A stretch of DNA of 64,000 bases from Salvelinus alpinus (Eukaryota > Chordata > Actinopteri > Salmoniformes > Salmonidae), in contig NC_092099.1 of the NCBI RefSeq assembly GCF_045679555.1, positions 10,648,076-10,712,075 of the forward strand, read 5' to 3'. The translations under genes were made by a program, and so were the position numbers. Under the pieces are notes generated by a model. That model saw only the letters and a list, made by a program, of their open reading frames with translations, made no database searches and was not told the origin of the DNA. This document shows, piece by piece, positions 58,159 to 64,000 of this stretch. The stretch's first letter is position 1. Each line of letters opens with the position of its first letter.

Positions 58159-59211
58159 ACCATCTTTTTTTACAACGACAACAGCTCGGAAGAATCAGGG
58201 GATTATGACTTGGGCTATGAGGAGCCGTGCAACAGAGTCAGTGGTGATGATTTTCAACGGATCTTCTTACCGACAGTTTACGGAATAATATTCCTGTTAG
58301 GAATCGTCGGGAATGGACTGGTATTGATAGTGATGGGCTACCAGAAAAATGTCAAAACGACTGATAAATACAGGCTGCATCTCTCGGTGGCTGACCTCCT
58401 ATTCGTCCTCACTCTACCTTTCTGGGCGGTGGATGCGGCCAGCAGTTGGTACTTTGGCGGTATCCTCTGTACCGCTGTGCATGTGATTTACACCATCAAC
58501 CTGTATAGCAGCGTCCTCATTCTGGCCTTTATCAGTGTGGACAGGTACCTGGCAGTGGTGCATGCCACCAATAGTCAAAACACCAGGAAGTTTCTTGCAG
58601 ACAGAGTGATCTATGTAGCTGTATGGCTACCTGCTGTGATTCTCACTGTGCCTGACATAGTGTTTGCCACAGCTCAGAATAGAGTCTCCAGAACCATCTG
58701 TCAACGCATCTACCCCCAGGAAACTAGCTTCTACTGGATGGCGGGGTTCCGTTTCCAGCACATTCTGGTAGGCTTTGTCCTTCCCGGGTTGGTCATCCTC
58801 ACCTGCTACTGCATCCTCATCGCCAAGCTGTCCCAGGGGTCCAAGGGTCAGGTGTTGAAGAGAAAGGCTCTCAAGACCACTGTCATCCTCGTCCTGTGCT
58901 TCTTCAGCTGCTGGCTGCCTTACTGTGTGGGGATCTTCGTGGACACCCTGATGTTGCTCAATGTGATCTCCCATAGCTGTGCCCTGGAGCAGAGTCTGCA
59001 GACTTGGATCTCAATCACAGAGGCTCTGGCATACTTTCACTGCTGTCTCAACCCCATCCTTTATGCTTTCCTGGGTGTTAAGTTTAAGAAATCTGCCCGG
59101 AATGCACTGAATGTCAGCAGTAGATCAAGTCATAAGATACTGACAAAAAAGAGAGGACCCATTTCATCTGTGTCTACTGAATCTGAGTCTTCAAGTGCCC
59201 TGTCCAGTTAA
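58159..59211 (+). CDS. cxcr4: cxcr4 exon 2: C-X-C chemokine receptor 4
   Basis: Encodes residues 7-356 of a class A G-protein-coupled receptor in the plasma membrane; the family's ligand is CXCL12, acting in cell migration, haematopoiesis and lateral-line or germ-cell guidance. Visible: an N-terminal acidic segment with an N-glycosylation sequon (N14) and Cys30; seven membrane spans from about 45 to 305; Asp85 in TM2 (SVADLLF), Asp98 (PFWAVD), Cys110 and Cys187 for the loop disulfide, DRY at 134-136, Glu294 in TM7 ([11 protein letters not shown]) and NPILY at 304-308. A Ser-rich tail ([15 protein letters not shown]) is the usual kinase and arrestin site. Intracellular loop 1 appears one residue short. 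Whether it is the cxcr4a or cxcr4b copy is not decided. The frame upstream of 58159 is intron. Confidence 0.97.
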   Translation, partial: TIFFYNDNSSEESGDYDLGYEEPCNRVSGDDFQRIFLPTVYGIIFLLGIVGNGLVLIVMGYQKNVKTTDKYRLHLSVADLLFVLTLPFWAVDAASSWYFGGILCTAVHVIYTINLYSSVLILAFISVDRYLAVVHATNSQNTRKFLADRVIYVAVWLPAVILTVPDIVFATAQNRVSRTICQRIYPQETSFYWMAGFRFQHILVGFVLPGLVILTCYCILIAKLSQGSKGQVLKRKALKTTVILVLCFFSCWLPYCVGIFVDTLMLLNVISHSCALEQSLQTWISITEALAYFHCCLNPILYAFLGVKFKKSARNALNVSSRSSHKILTKKRGPISSVSTESESSSALSS

Positions 59212-59728
59212 CAGTCACCAACCAATGACTTTTAACTTTCAGGTTAAAACCAAGCTATATTTTCAGGGACTAACTACATTTTGTACAGTTTTTAAAGATT
59301 TGTCTATTTGTAGTTGCCACTTGAGTTTTTGTTCTCGGTAAATGAAATTGTTGTATGTACATAGATGATTTAAATCTACAGGCAGAGCCTGGTGGCCATT
59401 GACTTGTCAAATGTATATATTACTCCTGCTACATTTCCTTGCAGATCATTATAAAGGATGCATTGTTCTAGCAATATGCTGGGACATACAATTCTTCTTC
59501 ATACCTGCTATAGGATACTATCTGTTTTCTTTTAAAGATCTGTACATAGTTGTTTGCCTTTGTGTTCGCACTTAAGTTGTGCGATAAGAAGTTATTATTT
59601 ATTGCCGTCGCTCATGCTGAACGTTTTTTTATATATTTTTTGTATTTTGTTATTAAGTGTTTGTATCATTTCAAAGTCATTGCATTTTTGTTCAAGTATT
59701 CTAAAATAAAAATTTGAGAAAGGACATG
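59212..59728 (+). other. cxcr4: cxcr4 3' untranslated region
   Basis: AT-rich sequence with several TATTTAT/ATTTG stretches, ending just after the poly(A) signal. The length (about 500 nt) is an estimate based on that signal. Confidence 0.65.
59705..59710 (+). promoter_or_regulatory. cxcr4: AATAAA poly(A) signal of cxcr4
   Basis: AATAAA with T-rich and GT-rich sequence (GGCTGTGTGGTGTT) about 25 bp further on, as expected for a cleavage site. Confidence 0.75.
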
Positions 59729-59729
59729 T

Positions 59730-60791
59730 AATGGCTGTGTGGTGTTAATTTCTTCCCAAAAAATGTTCTTCCAAGTGGGTGATTGATGTCCCCTGGGGGG
59801 CAAGGAGAGGTCTGAGTAGAGGGGGGAGGTGTGTCAGGTCTCCAACACAAATGCCTCCACCTTATCTGACTGAGGAGGACTGACCAGAGAGCCTTGTAAT
59901 TGCAAGGACATCTGTGTACTTTTACATCTTAATCAGCCGCGGCAGTACAAACGCTCTGAGGTTGAGTCAGAACGAGCACCCATGTGGCTTCTGCTGGAGT
60001 AAGAGAATAATGGGTGTTTAGTTAGCCTAAAATGTTTTTATAAGACCGACTGCACCCCTCCCCCAATAATGTACTGAGAGCGTAATGGCCCAGTGTGTTT
60101 CGACTCAATTATGTAATTTTTAAACTATCTGAGTTTATGATTAGAGATGCTAAACGATGTCCACCAACCAATCCCAGATTGGTGCTTTGTTGATGTTGAC
60201 GAACAAAGATTGAGATTAATAATTGATTTCTTGAAATCTAAAGGCTAAAGAAAAATTGTGATAATAATACAATAGGAAGCACACTGATTATTTTTCATGG
60301 ACTTCATGCAGGCCCATAGAATTTGAAATGAATAAGCAGACAGACACGTTAATTGTTCCTAAGCCATTGGTGTATGGTGAATGTATTCATTTGTAATGAT
60401 GAAAGGCTGATGATCAAGTTGGAGACTGGAGGCAGCCACAACAAAGGATGCCATGGCGAATTAAGTAGCTGTATGGCTTCAATGCATTGTGGTGTTCACA
60501 GTCATTTCACCAGAGTCCAACTAGGAGGCATTACCATATCTTTACATTAAAAAAGGTATAAAGTACCCCCATCAGTCCCAGAAGTTTATGCTTATTTTTT
60601 GGTCTAGGTTTTTATAGTCTGCTCACAATAAAACAGGATGAAATAAGAAGTGCTTTTTCATTTGTTAATGTGTTGGAATGGTCCACCTATTAGCATAATG
60701 AGCTGAAGGAGACCTGTGCCATTCACACTCCATTGAGTTCAGATGGGCTCACCACTTCTGCCTCTTAACCTTCACCTGGAAACCTCTATAT
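59730..60791. other. Non-coding interval
   Basis: No gene or repeat recognised downstream of cxcr4. Nothing seen beyond short ORFs. Confidence 0.5.
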
Positions 60792-61271
60792 CAGTGGTTC
60801 CCAAACTGTGGGGCGAGGGGTGGACAGGGAGGGCCCCCCCCCCCCAACAAAAAAAAGATACATATTTTTTAAAGGAACTCAGTCTGGCTTTAAACTTACT
60901 CTTGAAAATTGTAATAGTGGAATGCACAAAATGCAATTTCGAAATTGGGTAGTTTATCTTGTCATGTTAGCCATTGCATACCTTAGAGAGATATTTATAA
61001 CTTGTCAGAAATGTCCAGATCAACTAGCCCATGTCAGCTAATGTTTTTATATTTAGGATTTTTAGCCCATAGATATTGCTGTCATTTTTTTGTCACTTAA
61101 ATATCACATCAATTCACATTAGACATGGCAAAATGTAGAGAATTGCAGGAAATAAGCTTTAAACCTGCACAATTCTCTCCACCAACAAGAGGGGTGTGAA
61201 CAGTTTGTGTCATGAACAGTGTTTCCCAATGCTGGAAGGAGGCCCCGAGTTAAAACGTTTAGGAACCCCTG
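60792..61271. mobile_element. Non-autonomous hAT-type element (480 bp)
   Basis: Starts CAGTGGTTCCCAAACTGTGG, ends TTTAGGAACCCCTG (imperfect complement). A perfect 8-bp duplication CTCTATAT lies at 60784-60791 and 61272-61279. It has a poly(C) tract near 60835 and no transposase. It resembles hAT/Charlie-type ends. Confidence 0.92.
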
Positions 61272-61279
61272 CTCTATAT

Positions 61280-62577
61280 GACAGATGGGAGGCTTCCAGA
61301 CTACTTTAGAGGATACCCCAACTTCATACCATTGTACAAAGCTTGTCACTGATCAAGCACTTCTGTTTATACACCATCTAAACATTTTGGTGATGGAATA
61401 TCAATTCCTTTGATATGTGATCGAAAATGTATTGTATTGAAATGATACAGAAATGATTTGCTTATTTTGTCAGAAGAACAATTCAGTTTTAATGTGACCA
61501 TCACAATCATCACTATCCTCTAATTTAGATGGAATAATTTAGATGTACCTTGATTACAACACAAATCAATGATTTGAAATTCAAATATTTTTTGTTTTAA
61601 GGTAAACATTTGACAAAATACTTTGAGTCAACATTTGGATAGGATGCTTTGCCCTTTTGAGGGGTTAAAGGCTGAAGCTGTTGACATGCACAGGACATTG
61701 TGTCTAACCTGGGTTCATTATCAATATGCATTCAACTGTTGATAGGTTCCAATCGATGGACATACTGTATAAAAATCAATTCCATTGCAAGATTTTATCC
61801 TTAGCTATGGTGAAACTTGTGGGATGACATTATTGGGGAATAGCAAGACCACTTTCATATTAACCTTATGGAAGTGTCACATAGTGTTGTGAGTTGGGGG
61901 CTTTGGTAAAACAAACAGACAAAGTACCTCTGGGGCGTTAACCTATTATTAAACGGTTACATTGTTTTAGTTGGGAAGTGACCAGCAGGAAGACTGTTTC
62001 CTGCATCAGGAGCTCCTGTGGCCAACAGCCTGTGAAAATACTCATGCTCTCCCAGCAGGGGTGTCAAAGTAATTTAGTTGTCGAGGCCATTAATGTAAAA
62101 GAAAATGTCAGCGGGGTCACACACTGGGGAAAAACAGTGTTGTGTATCAGACCTGGGTCAAACACATAAACTACTTGATACTAATTTATTTCAAATACTT
62201 GAGCTGTACCTGATTTAATAATATGACTGGTACAATAGATGTGTTAGCTGACAACGCCACGAAGACAATGCGCACCTTCAATGGGGCAGAAGTCCGTATG
62301 TTGTTGTGATTCTGGTTCGCCAGATAGCTACCAACAATGACAACAAATGCAATGTACGGAATCTTAAGTGAGTCGTTTCAGATAGTTTCATCTTGTTTTT
62401 GATTCCATGTCTTGTTTCCAGGTGTTTTGACTGATTTCATGTCAATGCTAATTTGGCTAAAATTTGCTAGCTAGCTAACTAATAACTGTAGTGATGTATT
62501 TGAGAGACAACAAGTGCTCATTGTACAAATGTATTTGTTTTCAAAAAACATTGGAGACAAAATATATCCTGCATGAC
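61280..62577. other. Non-coding interval with minor repeat fragments
   Basis: Mostly AT-rich single-copy-like DNA. A CAGACCTGGGTCAAACACAT string near 62149 and a block around 62250-62480 look repetitive but were not identified. No gene seen. Confidence 0.45.
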
Positions 62578-63110
62578 AATTGCGCATGGTGATCTTAGGC
62601 TTGTGTGCGGCTGATCGGCCATGTAAACCCATTTCATGAAGCTCCCTACGAACAGTTCTTGTGCAGACATTGCTTCCAGAGGCACTTTGGAACTTGGTAG
62701 TGTATTGCAACCGATGACAACCGATGACAGACTATTTTTACACACTAACACTACGCGCTTCGCACTGCTTTGCTTTATCTTGGCCAGGTCGCAGTTGTAA
62801 AGGAGAACTTGTTCTCAACTGGCCTACCTGGTTAAATAAAGGTGGGGGGAAAAAAAGAAAAAAAAATTCAGAGGTCTCGTTCTGTGAGCTTGTTCTGTGA
62901 CTACTACTTAGTGGCTTAGTGTTGCTGCTCCTAAAAGTTTCCAGTTGACCGGGGCAGATCTGACAGGGCATAAATTATACTGTCAATGTTTGTCTATGAA
63001 GATTGCATGGCTGTGTGCTCGATTTTATACACCTGTCAGCAACGGGTGTGGCTGAAATAGTCGAATCCCAAAATTTGAAGAGGTGTCCACATACTTTTGT
63101 ATATATTGTG
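62578..63110 (-). mobile_element. Tc1/mariner fragment (family of element F)
   Basis: Matches element F in the N-terminal and leader part (GCGCATGGTGAT, CATTTCATGAAGCTCCC, GTTGACCGGGGCAG) and retains a terminal sequence GTCCACATACTTTTGTATATA near 63086-63106. The catalytic part is absent. It is interrupted by a LINE tail at 62762-62842. Confidence 0.75.
62762..62842 (+). repeat. LINE 3' tail insertion
   Basis: About 80 bp nearly identical to the end of the LINE at 19240-21775 (GCACTGCTTTGCTTTATCTTGG, GAGAACTTGTTCTCAACTGG), followed by a purine-rich A tract. It is an extremely 5'-truncated insertion in the Tc1 fragment. Confidence 0.82.
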
Positions 63111-63121
63111 TGGATCACATG

Positions 63122-63300
63122 TTCAAATCAAATTGTACTGGTCACATACACATATTTAGCAGATGTTGGTGTTCCAAGCTCAAACAGTGCAGTAGTAGCT
63201 AACAATTTACAACAATACACACAAATCTAAAAGTAAAATAATTACTTATTAAATATTAGGACGAGCAATGGCGGAGTGAAATTGACTAAAATACAGTAGA
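63122..63300 (-). repeat. Rex1-like LINE 3' UTR fragment
   Basis: Starts with AAATCAAATTGTACTGGTCACATACACATATTTAGCAGATG and continues with AACAGTGCAGTAGTAGCTAAC and CACACAAATCTAAAAG, the minus-strand 3' UTR of the Rex1-like family. No coding part. Confidence 0.65.
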
Positions 63301-63308
63301 ATAGAATA

Positions 63309-64000
63309 CAGCATAGTCGGAAGTTTACATACACTTATGTTGGAGTCATTAAAACTAGTTTTTCAACTACTCCACAAATTTCTTGTTAACAAACTATAGT
63401 TTTGGGAAGTCGGTTAGGACATCTACTTTGTGCATGACAAGTAATTTCCGGTCCGGTTCATCTTTGGGAGCAATTTCCAAACGCCTGAACGTACCATGTT
63501 CATCTGTACAAACAATAGTACGCAAGTATAAACATCATGGGACCATGCAGCTGTCGTAATGCTCAGGAAGAAGACACGTTCTGTCTCCTAGAGATGAACG
63601 TACTTTGGTGCGAAAAATGCAAATCAATCCCAGAACAACAGCAAAGGACCTCCTGAAGATGCTGGAGGAAACAGGTACAAAAGTATCTATATCCACAGTA
63701 AAACGAGTCTTATATCGACATAACCTGAAAGGCCGCTCAGCAAGGAAGAAGCCACTGCTTCAATACCGCCATAAAAAAGCCAGACTACGGTTTTCAACTG
63801 CACATGTGGACAAAGAGCATACTTTTTGGAGAAATGTCCTCTGGTCTGATGAAACAAAAATAGAACTGTTTGGCCATAATGACCATCGTTCTGTTTGGAG
63901 GAAAAAAGGGGTAGGCTTGCAAGCCGAAGAACACCATCCCAACTGTGAAGCACGGGGGTGGCAGCATCATGTTGTGGGGGTGCTTTTCTGCAGGAGGGAC
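63309..64000 (+). mobile_element. Sleeping Beauty-like Tc1 element, cut by window edge
   Basis: After a TA at 63307-63308, the left end includes GTCGGAAGTTTACATACACT and the long sub-terminal repeat of the salmonid Tc1 family from which Sleeping Beauty was built. An internal deletion at about 63453 removes the rest of the terminal region and the transposase start. The remainder runs beyond 64000. Confidence 0.88.
63455..64000 (+). pseudogene. Sleeping Beauty-like transposase, partial
   Basis: The frame enters inside the DNA-binding domain (GAISKRL-like, SSVQTIVRKYKHHG), meets a TAA near 63558, and continues with GRRHVLSPRDERTLVRKMQI, KDLLKMLEETGTKVSISTVK and the first catalytic aspartate in [16 protein letters not shown] one-base shift in the A/G run near 63903-63912 breaks the frame before [12 protein letters not shown]-terminus missing; the end lies outside the window. 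Confidence 0.85.

Noticed and set aside
58627-58974. 115-codon antisense ORF inside cxcr4
   Set aside because: A shadow of the conserved receptor frame; no independent support.

Overview
The window reads as nuclear DNA of a bony fish, most probably a salmonid (trout, salmon or char). It has spliced vertebrate genes, no operon structure, long (CA)n/(CT)n tracts, and a dense load of salmonid-type repeats: several Tc1/mariner families including a Sleeping Beauty-like copy, Rex1-like and L2-like LINEs, chromodomain Ty3/Gypsy elements, tRNA- and 5S-derived SINEs, and hAT-type non-autonomous elements. The genus cannot be fixed from sequence alone.

Two host genes are recognisable. At the left edge, on the minus strand, are the first three coding exons of a STAT gene, best read as stat4 (4075-3948, 2849-2714 and 316-218). 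They encode 121 residues of the STAT N-terminal interaction domain, and the gene continues off the left edge. At 57.8-59.7 kb, on the plus strand, is a complete two-exon chemokine receptor gene, cxcr4 (57808-57825 and 58159-59211, 356 residues), with a poly(A) signal at 59705. The two genes are divergently transcribed and separated by about 54 kb.

The space between them is mostly mobile DNA. From 5.5 to 24.6 kb: a Tc1 copy holding a solo LTR in its terminal repeat; a three-level nest (Tc1 containing a Rex1-like LINE containing another Tc1); LINE and Tc1 remnants; a second Tc1 carrying the same LTR at the same site; and a long inverted-repeat element. From 24.6 to 35.9 kb is a second nest: a Rex1-like LINE split by a Gypsy element, which in turn contains an antisense L2-like LINE with an uninterrupted 1,022-codon ORF. 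The two 558-bp Gypsy LTRs look identical and are flanked by a 5-bp duplication. From 41 to 48.8 kb are an L1/Tx1-like LINE, a Rex1 5' piece, a Tc1 split by a 5S-derived SINE, and a second, 5'-truncated Gypsy interrupted by a solo LTR.

From about 49 to 57.8 kb the sequence is largely single-copy in appearance, with a SINE, an 89-bp tandem duplication and a hAT-type element. Downstream of cxcr4 are a further hAT-type element, Tc1 and LINE fragments, and a Sleeping Beauty-like Tc1 that runs off the right edge. No operon, CRISPR array, conserved RNA gene or clear new functional system was found. The unusual content is the nested and chimeric transposon structure and the close stat4-cxcr4 linkage.
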